Origin: Deltaproteobacteria bacterium
GTDB taxonomy: Bacteria; Desulfobacterota; Desulfobulbia; Desulfobulbales; SURF-16
Length of the DNA: 32,754 bases
Direction: 5' to 3'
NCBI GenBank assembly: GCA_024277655.1
Contig: JAJRUT010000059.1
Span: forward strand, 1 to 32,754
The position numbers and the translations under genes are program-made. This document shows, in pieces, positions 15,949-24,396 of the stretch. The notes beneath the pieces were generated by a model. The model worked only from the letters and a program-made list of their open reading frames with translations. It did not search any database and was not told the origin of the DNA. Numbering within the stretch: position 1 is the stretch's first letter; the number at the start of each line of letters is the position of its first letter.

Positions 15949-17100
15949 GTGGATCATTTTCTGAGCGAAGATCAACAGGCCATTGTTGATTTGGCAAAGC
16001 AGATATCCCGAGAGATGATTGTTCCCAAACGGGTCTACTATGATGAGACTGAAGAATACCCGCTTGATATCGTCGAAACTCTCGCAAAATCAGATTTCTT
16101 TGCCCTGTTCGTCCCCGAAGAGTTCGGTGGACTAGGTGGTAGTTGTTACGATCTTGTTCTTGCCCTGGAACAGATCGGTCACGGCTGTGTTGGTATTGCC
16201 ACTGCCTACGCTGCCAGTGCCCTTGGCACTTATCCGATTATTGTCGGTGGCAGTCAGGAGTTAAAAGAAAAGTATTTGCCTAAGGTTGCCACCGGCGAGT
16301 TACGGGCTGCTTTTGGTCTGACCGAGTCAAATGCCGGTTCCGATGCCGGGGGGATTCAGACCACAGCCGTCCTTGATGGTGATGAGTGGGTATTGAACGG
16401 TACCAAGCAATGGATCACCAATGGTGGTCAGGCCCATATCTACACCATCATTGCCATTACCGATCCCCATAAGGGCGCGCGTGGTGCCTCTATGTTTATC
16501 GTTGAGGCCGATGACCCCGGTTTTTCCTGTGGCCCGAAGGAAAAGAAGATGGGGATTCGTTGTTCTGCCACCACAGAGCTTATCATGAAGGATTGTCGTA
16601 TTCCCAAAGATCGGATTATTGGGCGCCGGGGTACAGGTTTTATCACTGTGATGAAGACCCTCGATAAATCCCGTCCGGGAATTGCCAGTCTCGGTGTTGG
16701 TCTGGCTCAGGCTGCGCTTGATGAAGCCGCTAGCTATGCCAAGACTCGTTATCAATTTGGTAAACCTATTATCTCTTTCCAGGCGGTTCAGCATCTTCTT
16801 GCCGATATGGCCATTGAGACTGAGGCAGCCCGCGCCCTTTTGTATGTAGCGGCCCGCCATATTGATGCCCATCCAAAGGATATGTCAAAAGGGTCTGCCA
16901 TGTGTAAGGTTAAGGCCACGGATGTTGCCATGAAGGTCACCACCGATGCGGTTCAGGTTCTGGCAGGTTATGGTTTTATGCGTGAATATCCGGTTGAGAA
17001 GATGATGCGGGATGCTAAGATCCTGCAAATCTATGAAGGAACCAACCAGATTCAACGTAACGTTATCGGGCAGGAATTAAATAAAGAGTACACCAAATAA
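15949..17100 (+). CDS. Acyl-CoA dehydrogenase inside the fatty-acid synthesis cluster
   Basis: This 383-residue flavoprotein belongs to the short/medium-chain acyl-CoA dehydrogenase family, which interconverts acyl-CoA and 2-enoyl-CoA with ETF as electron partner. It has the N-terminal helical domain (LSEDQQAIVDLAKQI), the FAD-binding blocks FGLTESNAGSDAGG and WVLNGTKQWITNGG, and the C-terminal KILQIYEGTNQIQR with catalytic base Glu363. The start is GTG 15949 with TAGGTG upstream. It is followed by etfB and etfA, forming a complete ACAD-ETF module like clostridial Bcd-EtfAB or caffeyl-CoA reductase CarCDE. It sits between fabH and fabG, exactly where fabD lies in the usual cluster. An enzyme of fatty-acid or amino-acid oxidation is the conservative reading; a role in enoyl reduction during synthesis is a hypothesis. 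Confidence 0.92.
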   Translation: MDHFLSEDQQAIVDLAKQISREMIVPKRVYYDETEEYPLDIVETLAKSDFFALFVPEEFGGLGGSCYDLVLALEQIGHGCVGIATAYAASALGTYPIIVGGSQELKEKYLPKVATGELRAAFGLTESNAGSDAGGIQTTAVLDGDEWVLNGTKQWITNGGQAHIYTIIAITDPHKGARGASMFIVEADDPGFSCGPKEKKMGIRCSATTELIMKDCRIPKDRIIGRRGTGFITVMKTLDKSRPGIASLGVGLAQAALDEAASYAKTRYQFGKPIISFQAVQHLLADMAIETEAARALLYVAARHIDAHPKDMSKGSAMCKVKATDVAMKVTTDAVQVLAGYGFMREYPVEKMMRDAKILQIYEGTNQIQRNVIGQELNKEYTK

Positions 17101-17125
17101 TTTTCATCTGGATTGAGTGAAAACT

Positions 17126-17914
17126 ATGAATATAGTCGTATGCATAAAACAAGTCCCTGACGCCAAGGATGTTCGTCTCGACCCCGAGACTAATACCCTG
17201 TCGCGGGAGGGGGTAAAGTCTGTTATCAACCCCTATGATCGTCATGCCATGGAAGAAGGGGTGCGTTTAAAGGAAGAGTTTGGCGGCAAGGTGACGGTGG
17301 TTTCCATGGGCCCACCTCAGGCCAGAGCTATTCTTGAAGAGGCGATCTCCTGCGGTGCTGATGATGCCATTCTGGTTTCGGATCGGGCCTTTGCCGGAGC
17401 TGATACCCTGGCGACAACCTACACACTGTCCCAGGCTATTAAAAAGATTGGTGCTGTGGACCTGGTTATCTGTGGCAAGCAGGCGACAGATGGTGATACG
17501 GCCCAGGTTGGCCCTGGTCTTGCCGTGCGTCTGGATATGGCCTATGTGACCTGTGTCCAGCAGGTGTCCACCGTGACAGATAAGGTCGTGGTGCTTGAGA
17601 GAATGATGGATGATGGTTATGACGAGGTTGAGGTAGAGCTTCCGGCCCTGCTCACCGTGGTTAAAGAGGTCAATACGCCGCGTTTCCCCTCCATCCGTGG
17701 ACTTCGCAAGGCCCGGGTTGCTGATATTCCGAGCTACACCGCTGAAGATATTGGTGCTGATGTGGCCATGCTTGGTCTCGGAGGTTCTCCCACTCAGGTT
17801 GTTAAGGTCTTTCCCCCCGAGCCAAAGGGTGACCGTACCATACTGACAGGCAGTGTTGACGAGATTGCCGAGAAACTTGCTGAGATTTTCCGAGAAAGTT
17901 CAATTGGTGGCTAA
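17126..17914 (+). CDS. etfB: Electron transfer flavoprotein beta subunit, bifurcating-type sequence
   Basis: EtfB is the small ETF subunit, which binds AMP or, in bifurcating ETFs, a second FAD and interacts with NADH. The 262-residue product reads MNIVVCIKQVPDAKDVRLDP at the N-terminus and has the block CGKQATDGDTAQVGP, which strongly resembles EtfB of Clostridium/Megasphaera-type bifurcating ETFs (usually CGRQAIDGDTAQVGP). I chose ATG 17126 rather than the in-frame GTG at 17117 because the family starts here. It lies 25 bases after the dehydrogenase stop and 55 bases before etfA. Bifurcation is inferred from motif similarity and would require measurement. Confidence 0.94.
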   Translation: MNIVVCIKQVPDAKDVRLDPETNTLSREGVKSVINPYDRHAMEEGVRLKEEFGGKVTVVSMGPPQARAILEEAISCGADDAILVSDRAFAGADTLATTYTLSQAIKKIGAVDLVICGKQATDGDTAQVGPGLAVRLDMAYVTCVQQVSTVTDKVVVLERMMDDGYDEVEVELPALLTVVKEVNTPRFPSIRGLRKARVADIPSYTAEDIGADVAMLGLGGSPTQVVKVFPPEPKGDRTILTGSVDEIAEKLAEIFRESSIGG

Positions 17915-17969
17915 GACCACCATTGTACCTGTCGCCGAATAAACGGCGCTAAACCGTACGGTTATAAAT

Positions 17970-19145
17970 ATGCTGATAATAGATACTGATGCTTGTATAG
18001 GTTGTGGATTATGTGAAGACAACTGTCCCTTTGATGCCATCCATGTGGAGGAAGGTAAGGCAGTTGTCGGTGACGAGTGTACCCTCTGCGGGGCGTGTAT
18101 TGATCATTGTGAAGTTGACGCACTGACCATTGACAAGGAAGAGGTTGCAGGTATTGATCTTGATGCCTGGTCCGGTGTTTGGGTTTATGCTGAGTATCGC
18201 AATGGTCGCATTGCTCCTGTGACCCATGAGCTTCTTGGGGTTGGTACTGATCTGGCTAAAAAACGCGGGGTTAAACTTGCCGCCGTTCTTCTATGTGAGT
18301 CGGCGGGAGATGTGCCGGCTGAGCTTATCGCCTCCGGGGCAGACATCGTCTATACCGTTGAAGATCCTGCCTTAAAAGATTTTACCGATGATGCCTATGG
18401 TCATGCCCTGGAAGATTTGGCCTTAAAGTACAAGCCTGAGATTATTCTGGCTGGTGCCACTGCCATTGGTCGTTCTTTTATTCCCATGGTGGCGACAACT
18501 TTAGGCACAGGGCTTACTGCGGATTGCACCAGCCTTGAGATTGGTGATGATGGTCATCTCCATCAGACTCGTCCGGCCTTTGGTGGCAATATTATGGCGA
18601 CGATCATGTGTCCTAACCACCGCCCCCAGATGTCCACTGTTCGCCCCATGGTGATGCAGGCCAATGAGTCTGACGCCAGTCGCACGGGGGAGGTTATCTC
18701 TGAGACAATCGCTCCCGAGCGCCTCATTTCCCGCTGTCGGGTGGTAAAATCGGTGTATACCGAGTCAAATCAGGTTAATATCACTGAGGCCGATGTGGTG
18801 GTGTCTGGTGGTCGTGGTCTTGAAACGGCGGAGGGCTTTCGTCTGGTGGAAGAGCTTGCTGATTTGCTCGGTGGTGCAGTTGGTGCTACCCGTGCCGCGG
18901 TGGATGCTGATTGGATTGGTTATCCCCATCAAGTTGGTCAAACCGGTAAGACAGTGGCTTCGAAACTTTATGTGGCCTGTGGTATTTCCGGAGCGATCCA
19001 GCATGTGATCGGTATGAAATCATCTGAAACCATTGTGGCTATTAACCGGGATGAAAAGGCAACAATCTTTGACATTGCCGATTACGGTGTGGTTGGTGAC
19101 CTGTTTGAGATTTTGCCTGCTGTTATCGAAAAATTAAAGAAGTAA
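17970..19145 (+). CDS. etfA: Electron transfer flavoprotein alpha subunit with N-terminal two-[4Fe-4S] ferredoxin domain
   Basis: EtfA carries the C-terminal FAD domain of ETF. The 391-residue product begins with a ferredoxin domain of two [4Fe-4S] motifs: CIGCGLCEDNC (Cys9, 12, 15, 19) and CTLCGACIDHC (Cys37, 40, 43, 47). EtfA proper follows from about residue 65, with the FAD-binding C-terminal part (SGGRGL, WIGYPHQVGQTGKTVASKLY, ISGAIQHVIGMKSSETIVAINRD). The fusion matches CarE of Acetobacterium caffeyl-CoA reductase, a known electron-bifurcating ETF. No strong ribosome site is seen before ATG 17970. The ferredoxin domain would allow electron exchange with free ferredoxin; this is known for relatives and inferred here. 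Confidence 0.94.
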   Translation: MLIIDTDACIGCGLCEDNCPFDAIHVEEGKAVVGDECTLCGACIDHCEVDALTIDKEEVAGIDLDAWSGVWVYAEYRNGRIAPVTHELLGVGTDLAKKRGVKLAAVLLCESAGDVPAELIASGADIVYTVEDPALKDFTDDAYGHALEDLALKYKPEIILAGATAIGRSFIPMVATTLGTGLTADCTSLEIGDDGHLHQTRPAFGGNIMATIMCPNHRPQMSTVRPMVMQANESDASRTGEVISETIAPERLISRCRVVKSVYTESNQVNITEADVVVSGGRGLETAEGFRLVEELADLLGGAVGATRAAVDADWIGYPHQVGQTGKTVASKLYVACGISGAIQHVIGMKSSETIVAINRDEKATIFDIADYGVVGDLFEILPAVIEKLKK

Positions 19146-19152
19146 GGAGCCC

Positions 19153-19902
19153 ATGATGGAGTTATCTGGAAAGGTTGCTGTGGTTACAGGTGGTAGTCGC
19201 GGGATTGGTAGGGCGGTTTGTCTGCGCTTGGCGTCTCTTGGTGCCACGGTCATTATTAATTATGTTTCCCGGTCTGATGCTGCTGATGAGGTGGTCAAGG
19301 AGATTGAAGGAAATGGTGGCAAGTCCGGGGTGTATCAATTTAATGTTGCCGACACCGCTGCCGTAACTGAGGCCTTTAAGGCTATTCTTGCCGACCATGG
19401 CCGGATTGATATTCTTGTCAATAACGCCGGCATTACCCGTGATGGCCTATTCATGAAGATGAAAGAGTCTGACTGGGATGATGTACTTAATATTAATCTC
19501 AAAGGCGCTTATAACTGTATTAAAGCGGTTACTCGCCCCATGATGAAGCAACGGCAGGGTGCTATTATTTCCATCACGTCGGTTATTGGTTTTGCCGGGA
19601 ACGCCGGACAGGCCAATTATTCAGCCGCGAAGGCTGGTCTGATTGGTTTGACCCGCTCTCTTGCCAAAGAACTTTCCGCTCGAAATATTACGGTGAATGG
19701 TGTGGCCCCTGGCTATATTGATACTGATATGACCAAGGATTTGCCTGATAATGTTAAAGATATTATCCTCAGTGAAATCCCCCTTAAACGTATGGGTGAC
19801 CCTGAAGACATCGCTGGTGCTGTGGCCTTTCTGGCCTCTGATGATGGTAAATATATCACCGGCCAATTTATCCATGTGAATGGTGGGATGTTCATGGGAT
19901 AA
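19153..19902 (+). CDS. fabG: 3-oxoacyl-ACP reductase FabG
   Basis: FabG reduces 3-oxoacyl-ACP to 3-hydroxyacyl-ACP with NADPH. The 249-residue short-chain dehydrogenase has the nucleotide-binding TGGSRGIGRA, the NNAG motif (residues 90-93), catalytic Ser143, Tyr156 and Lys160 (YSAAK), and the C-terminal GMFMG end. Two adjacent ATGs (19153, 19156) are possible; AAGGAG at 19144-19149 is better spaced for 19156. It follows etfA by seven bases, so it is co-transcribed with the dehydrogenase/ETF genes, which ties those genes to fatty-acid synthesis by operon structure. Confidence 0.95.
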   Translation: MMELSGKVAVVTGGSRGIGRAVCLRLASLGATVIINYVSRSDAADEVVKEIEGNGGKSGVYQFNVADTAAVTEAFKAILADHGRIDILVNNAGITRDGLFMKMKESDWDDVLNINLKGAYNCIKAVTRPMMKQRQGAIISITSVIGFAGNAGQANYSAAKAGLIGLTRSLAKELSARNITVNGVAPGYIDTDMTKDLPDNVKDIILSEIPLKRMGDPEDIAGAVAFLASDDGKYITGQFIHVNGGMFMG

Positions 19903-19922
19903 TTTTTTTATTGCTTAATTTG

Positions 19923-19936
19923 GGAACAAATGTTCC
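19923..19936. promoter_or_regulatory. Palindrome upstream of acpP, possible operator
   Basis: GGAACA-AA-TGTTCC is a perfect 6+6 palindrome with a two-base centre, lying in the 114-base spacer between fabG and acpP. The spacer is AT-rich and probably carries the acpP promoter (no clean -35/-10 pair). A fatty-acid regulator site is possible but unproven. Confidence 0.3.
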
Positions 19937-20016
19937 TTTGCCACCACTTATTTCTTATATTTACGTTATAAAAAAGTAAACTAACCGAATTAGAATTGTA
20001 TTAAGGAGAATTTATT

Positions 20017-20244
20017 ATGTCTGTAGAAACCCAACTGATTGATATCATTGCCGAGCAACTTTCCGTGGATAAGGCTAAGGTTGTTTCCTCTGCCTCTTTT
20101 GTTGATGATCTTGGTGCAGACTCTTTGGATCTTGTTGAACTCATCATGGCAATGGAAGAAGCTTTTGATACAGAGATTGCCGATGAAGTGGCTGAGAAGA
20201 TCACCACGGTTCAGGCTGCCATTGATCATATTGAAAAACTGTAA
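20017..20244 (+). CDS. acpP: Acyl carrier protein
   Basis: This is the acyl carrier protein of 75 residues, which carries growing acyl chains on a phosphopantetheine arm. The attachment serine is Ser36 in [12 protein letters not shown], the family's hallmark. The protein is acidic and of standard length. A strong AAGGAG precedes the ATG. It lies between fabG and fabF as usual, with its own 114-base upstream spacer and a hairpin behind it, consistent with high and separately tuned expression. Confidence 0.97.
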   Translation: MSVETQLIDIIAEQLSVDKAKVVSSASFVDDLGADSLDLVELIMAMEEAFDTEIADEVAEKITTVQAAIDHIEKL

Positions 20245-20274
20245 GAGCTGTTTTGTGTATAGAAGTTTTTGTCT

Positions 20275-20316
20275 ACGCCTTAGCTGGGTCATTACGATGA
20301 TTCGGTAAGGCGTTTT
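20275..20316 (+). terminator. Hairpin with short T-run after acpP (attenuator-like)
   Basis: Perfect 8-base arms ACGCCTTA (20275-20282) and TAAGGCGT (20306-20313) enclose an inner TCAT-TACG-ATGA hairpin, followed by only four T. It lies between acpP and fabF. The short T-run suggests partial termination or mRNA 3'-end stabilisation, which would keep ACP more abundant than FabF. Confidence 0.55.
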
Positions 20317-20358
20317 CTGCCGTTTAAGGTGTTTGGATTTTACGTTTGAGGATGACTT

Positions 20359-21603
20359 ATGAGCCGCCGAGTTGTGGTGACAGGAATTGGTCTGGTGACC
20401 CCCGTTGGTACTGGTGTTCAGAAAACCTGGGATGGTCTGCTTGCTGGTAAATCCGGGGTTGGGCCGATTACCCGTTTTGATGCCAGTGCCCATATGGTGC
20501 AGATTGCTGCCGAAGTGAACGACTTTAATGTTGAAGATTATATGGACAAGAAGGCTGCCAAGCATCTTGAACTCTTTGTCCAATATGCTCTCGGGGCCGC
20601 TGATATGGCCATTAAGGATTCTGGCTTTGAAATCACAGAAGACAACAGCACCAGGGTTGGTTCTGTTGTCGGTTGTGGCCTTGGCGGTTTACCCGCCATC
20701 GAGAAGTATCACTCGGTTTGTCAGGAGCGGGGGCCGAAACGGATCACGCCATTTTTTATTCCCATGGTAATTCCTAATATGGGTGGTGGGCAGATTTCCA
20801 TCTTCCATAAGACCCGTGGACCAAACCTTTCAACCTGTACGGCCTGTGCTGCCGGAACCCACGCCGTTGGTGAGGCCTTTCGCCTCATTCAGTCCGGTGT
20901 CTGTGATGTGTCCTTTACCGGTGGTTCCGAATCCGTCATCTGTGATCTTGCCGTTGGTGGTTTTAATGCCATGAAGGCCTTGTCCCGTCGCAATGACAGT
21001 CCGGAAACGGCGTCCCGTCCCTTTGACAAGGATCGTAACGGTTTTGTTATCGCCGAGGGTGGCGGTATTATGATTTTGGAAGAATTGGAACATGCCAAGG
21101 CACGTGGGGCCAAGATTTATGCTGAAATGGTGGGCTATGGTCTCACCGGTGATGGCTATCATATTGCCGCGCCTCCTGCCGATGGCAATGGGGCGATTCG
21201 CTGTATGCAGATGGCCCTGGCTGATGCTGGAATGAATCCCGGCGATATTGATTATATCAATGCCCATGGGACGTCAACACCCTTAAATGATGTGGTTGAA
21301 ACCCGTGGAATTAAGGCGGTGTATGGCGATCATGCCAGGAAGCTTGCCATTAGTTCAACCAAATCCATGACCGGCCATATGCTTGGTGGTGCCGGTGGAA
21401 TTGAGGCCTGTTTTACGGCGCTTAGCCTGCATAATCAGGTGGCGCCACCCACGGCAAATCTCACAAACCCCGATCCGGAATGTGATCTTGATTATATCCC
21501 CGAGGGTGCGCGGGAAATGAATATTCGGGCAGCCATGTCCAACTCCTTTGGTTTTGGTGGCACCAACGCCGTTATTGTCATGAAGCGTTACGGGGGCAAA
21601 TAA
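20359..21603 (+). CDS. fabF: 3-oxoacyl-ACP synthase II FabF
   Basis: FabF is the elongation condensing enzyme (KAS II). The 414-residue product has the Cys-His-His triad: Cys163 in CTACAAGTHAVGEA, His303 in NAHGTSTPLND and His340 in SMTGHMLGGAGG. Its N-terminus VVVTGIGLVTPVG and C-terminal NSFGFGGTNAVIV are standard. GAGGA precedes the ATG. The stop codon overlaps the rpiB ATG (TAATG), so translation continues directly into rpiB. Confidence 0.97.
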   Translation: MSRRVVVTGIGLVTPVGTGVQKTWDGLLAGKSGVGPITRFDASAHMVQIAAEVNDFNVEDYMDKKAAKHLELFVQYALGAADMAIKDSGFEITEDNSTRVGSVVGCGLGGLPAIEKYHSVCQERGPKRITPFFIPMVIPNMGGGQISIFHKTRGPNLSTCTACAAGTHAVGEAFRLIQSGVCDVSFTGGSESVICDLAVGGFNAMKALSRRNDSPETASRPFDKDRNGFVIAEGGGIMILEELEHAKARGAKIYAEMVGYGLTGDGYHIAAPPADGNGAIRCMQMALADAGMNPGDIDYINAHGTSTPLNDVVETRGIKAVYGDHARKLAISSTKSMTGHMLGGAGGIEACFTALSLHNQVAPPTANLTNPDPECDLDYIPEGAREMNIRAAMSNSFGFGGTNAVIVMKRYGGK

Positions 21604-22028
21604 TGAATATTGCGCTTGGTTGTGATCATGGGGCCTATGGCTTAAAGGAAGAGGCGAAACTTCTTCTTGCTGAACTTGGTCACGATGTCACCGATGTTGG
21701 TTGTCATTCCCTCGAATCTGTTAATTATCCTGATTATGCCAATGCCGTCTGTGACAAGATCACAGATGGTACCTCACAGCGTGGAATTCTCATCTGCGGC
21801 ACGGGTATCGGCATGTCCATGGCGGCTAATCGCCATAAAAATATTCGTGCTGCCCTCTGTCATGAATTATTCACTGCTGAAATGAGTCGTGAGCATAATG
21901 ACGCCAATGTTCTGTGTATGGGAGCTAGGGTCATTGGCCCTGGTCTTGCCTTGCAGATGGTTCGTATCTGGCTTGCCACCGAGTTTGGCGCTGGTCGGCA
22001 TCAAACTCGTATCGAGATGTTTTCGTAG
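21603..22028 (+). CDS. rpiB: Ribose-5-phosphate isomerase B
   Basis: RpiB interconverts ribose-5-phosphate and ribulose-5-phosphate; the latter is a substrate of RibBA encoded downstream. The 141-residue product has the family start MNIALGCDHGAYGLKE, catalytic Cys65 in CGTGIGMSMAANR, and the SREHNDANVLCMGARV block. It starts within the fabF stop codon. The length is normal. A long hairpin follows before glyA. Confidence 0.95.
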   Translation: MNIALGCDHGAYGLKEEAKLLLAELGHDVTDVGCHSLESVNYPDYANAVCDKITDGTSQRGILICGTGIGMSMAANRHKNIRAALCHELFTAEMSREHNDANVLCMGARVIGPGLALQMVRIWLATEFGAGRHQTRIEMFS

Positions 22029-22037
22029 GGCAGATTA

Positions 22038-22139
22038 TAAAGAAGTAGAGAATGTAAAGGATATAGAGTAGGTCTTTTTTGGCTCTTTCTCTTCTTTACC
22101 TTCTCTACTTCTTTATCTTCTTTACATTCTTTTTTTTTA
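22038..22139 (+). repeat. Long imperfect hairpin and CTTCTTTAC-type repeats between rpiB and glyA
   Basis: A 22-base arm (22038-22059) is complementary to 22094-22115 with one mismatch, separated by 34 bases. The right arm belongs to a pyrimidine-rich run of related 8-9-base units (TTCTTTACC, TTCTCTAC, TTCTTTATC, TTCTTTAC, ATTCTTTTT), ending in nine T at 22130-22138. It could act as a terminator or attenuator ahead of glyA, or be a slippage-generated simple repeat. Confidence 0.65.
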
Positions 22140-22151
22140 AGGTTTTCCAAA

Positions 22152-23408
22152 ATGTCATCATTAAAAACTAATGATTTTGAAATATATAAGGCCATCGGTA
22201 AGGAGCTTGAGCGTCAGGCCTACCAACTTGAACTGATTGCCTCTGAAAATATAGTTTCCACTGCAGTTCTTGAGGCGCAGGGTTCTATTTTTACCAATAA
22301 ATACGCCGAAGGATATCCGGGTAAGCGTTATTATGGCGGTTGCGATAATGCTGATACGGTTGAGTCTCTGGCCATTGAGCGGGCCAAGGAACTCTTTGGT
22401 GCAGAATATGCCAATGTCCAGCCCCATTCGGGTAGTCAGGCCAATATGGCGGTCTACTTTGCCTGTCTTAAACCGGGCGATAAGGTTCTGGGGATGGATC
22501 TTGCTCACGGTGGTCATCTAACCCATGGTGCCTCGGTGAGTTTCTCTGGCGAACTGTATAACTTTGTCTCCTACGGTCTGGATAAGGAAACCGAGCGGAT
22601 TGATTATGACGCCCTTGAAGAGATGGCCATTACGGAAAAACCAAAGCTTATTGTGGCAGGGGCTTCAGCCTATCCGCGGATTATTGATTTTCCAAGACTC
22701 CGCCGGATCGCCGACAAGGTCGATGCCCTGCTTATGGTCGATATGGCCCATATCGCAGGTCTTGTGGCGGCTGGTGTCCACCCCTCTCCGGTTGGTCATG
22801 CCCATTTTGTCACCACCACCACCCATAAAACCATGCGTGGCCCACGTGGTGGGCTGATTCTTGCCGATGCAGAATTTGGCAAGAAGTTAAATTCAAAAAT
22901 TTTTCCTGGTATTCAGGGTGGGCCACTGGTGCATATGATTGCTGCCAAGGCCGTGGCCTTTAAAGAGGCGATGTCGGCTGAGTATAAGGTGTATCAGGCT
23001 CAGGTTGTGGCCAACACCCAGGCACTGGCGGCAAAACTCATCCAGTTTGGTTTTCGTCTGGTGTCCGGTGGTTCCGATAACCATCTTGTCCTGGTTGATC
23101 TTAACAATAAGGGCTTAACCGGTAAGGACGCTGAAGAGGCCCTGGAAGAGGCGGGACTGACTGTCAACAAGAATGCCGTACCCTTTGACACCCAGTCGCG
23201 TTTTGTCACAGGGGGTATTCGAGTCGGGACACCTGCGGTGACAACCCGTGGCCTCAAAGAGGTGGAGATGGAAAAGATTGCCACCTGGATCAATGAAGCG
23301 GTTGAGCAACGTGACGATCCGGCGGTTCTTGCCAGGATTCGTGGTGAGGTGCGCAGTCTCTGTGAAGCCTTTCCTCTCTACCCGGAAATGCAAGAGGAGT
23401 TTAAATAA
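22152..23408 (+). CDS. glyA: Serine hydroxymethyltransferase
   Basis: GlyA converts serine and tetrahydrofolate to glycine and methylene-tetrahydrofolate, a source of one-carbon units for thymidylate and purines. The 418-residue product has [10 protein letters not shown] near residue 27, [16 protein letters not shown] (49-64), [12 protein letters not shown], and the PLP-lysine motif [14 protein letters not shown] with Lys226. It is full length with no defects. It is followed six bases later by the dCMP deaminase, which supplies dUMP for the thymidylate reaction that uses its methylene-THF product. Confidence 0.97.
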   Translation: MSSLKTNDFEIYKAIGKELERQAYQLELIASENIVSTAVLEAQGSIFTNKYAEGYPGKRYYGGCDNADTVESLAIERAKELFGAEYANVQPHSGSQANMAVYFACLKPGDKVLGMDLAHGGHLTHGASVSFSGELYNFVSYGLDKETERIDYDALEEMAITEKPKLIVAGASAYPRIIDFPRLRRIADKVDALLMVDMAHIAGLVAAGVHPSPVGHAHFVTTTTHKTMRGPRGGLILADAEFGKKLNSKIFPGIQGGPLVHMIAAKAVAFKEAMSAEYKVYQAQVVANTQALAAKLIQFGFRLVSGGSDNHLVLVDLNNKGLTGKDAEEALEEAGLTVNKNAVPFDTQSRFVTGGIRVGTPAVTTRGLKEVEMEKIATWINEAVEQRDDPAVLARIRGEVRSLCEAFPLYPEMQEEFK

Positions 23409-23413
23409 AGATC

Positions 23414-23866
23414 ATGGCGGCAAGTGACAGACCATCCTGGCAGGAATATTTTTTAAACATTACCCGTCTTGTTGCTGAACGATCGACCTGTACCAGGCGC
23501 AAGGTCGGAGCTATACTTGTGCGGGATAAACGTGTTATCACCACAGGCTATAATGGTGTGCCGTCAAAGATAAGTCACTGTGCTGATGTTGGCTGTCTGC
23601 GGGATAAACTAAAAGTGCCATCCGGTGAGCGGCATGAGCTTTGTCGTGGCCTCCATGCCGAACAAAATGCAATTATTCAGGCCGCTACCCATGGTGTGTC
23701 CATTCTTGGTTGCACCCTGTACTGCACTAATATGCCGTGTTCGATCTGTAGTAAGATGCTGATCAACGCTGGGGTTGTAAAGATCTGTTACGGTGAGGGT
23801 TATGCTGATTCTCTTGGGGAAGAGATGCTCCGTGAGGCAGGGGTTGAGGTTGTTGCAGTTGCTTAA
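23414..23866 (+). CDS. Deoxycytidylate (dCMP) deaminase, ComEB-type
   Basis: This is a zinc-dependent deaminase of 150 residues of the dCMP deaminase/ComEB family, expected to make dUMP from dCMP. The zinc/catalytic motifs are HAEQNA (His81, Glu83) and PCSIC (Cys109, Cys112). An N-terminal [13 protein letters not shown] block and GYNGVPSK are typical. Between them lies the family insert with further Cys/His (HCADVGC). It follows glyA by six bases and precedes nrdR, forming a small nucleotide-metabolism group. Substrate assignment rests on family resemblance. Confidence 0.92.
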   Translation: MAASDRPSWQEYFLNITRLVAERSTCTRRKVGAILVRDKRVITTGYNGVPSKISHCADVGCLRDKLKVPSGERHELCRGLHAEQNAIIQAATHGVSILGCTLYCTNMPCSICSKMLINAGVVKICYGEGYADSLGEEMLREAGVEVVAVA

Positions 23867-23922
23867 TGACGAGTTGGTGTTCATTATTTATGCGGTTCAT
23901 AATTAACTGATATGAGGCAAAG

Positions 23923-24396
23923 ATGAAGTGTCCATACTGTGGGAATCTTGACAATAAGGTTGTTGACTCGCGCCTGAATAAGGAAGCCACCACCACCAGA
24001 CGCAGGCGTAAATGTGAGGGGTGTGAACGGCGTTTCACCACCTACGAGCGTCTGGAGTTGACCATGCCTATGCTGATAAAAAAGGATGATCGCCGGGAAT
24101 CGTGGGATCGGGATAAAATTGTTATTGGCCTCCGTAAGGCCTGTGAGAAGAGACCAGTTTCCATGGCTAGGATCGAAGAATTTGTCGATAGTCTGGAGCG
24201 TGAAATTCAGGATATGGGTGAACGCGAAATCCCGGTTAAGCTTGTTGGTGCCAGGGTTATGGATGGCTTGCGTAACCTTGATGATGTCGCTTACGTTAGG
24301 TTTGCCTCAGTCTACCGCCAGTTTAAAGATTTAAATGAATTTATGGAAGAGTTAAAGGATCTCTTGGGTGCTGAAGAGGATGAAGCAGCCAAGTAA
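23923..24396 (+). CDS. nrdR: Ribonucleotide reductase repressor NrdR
   Basis: NrdR is the ATP/dATP-sensing repressor of ribonucleotide reductase genes. The 157-residue product has an N-terminal zinc ribbon (Cys3, Cys6, Cys31, Cys34) including the diagnostic VVDSR and [19 protein letters not shown] block. An ATP-cone domain (about residues 48-138) follows. The acidic tail (EEDEAAK) overlaps the ribD start by 17 bases. The nrdR-rib order is widespread. No NrdR box was recognised in the window. Confidence 0.96.
   Translation: MKCPYCGNLDNKVVDSRLNKEATTTRRRRKCEGCERRFTTYERLELTMPMLIKKDDRRESWDRDKIVIGLRKACEKRPVSMARIEEFVDSLEREIQDMGEREIPVKLVGARVMDGLRNLDDVAYVRFASVYRQFKDLNEFMEELKDLLGAEEDEAAK

Noticed and set aside
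19990..20583. Minus-strand open frame (197 codons) covering acpP
   Set aside because: It is antisense to acpP and the start of fabF, with a low-complexity Asn/His-rich translation and no recognisable motif.
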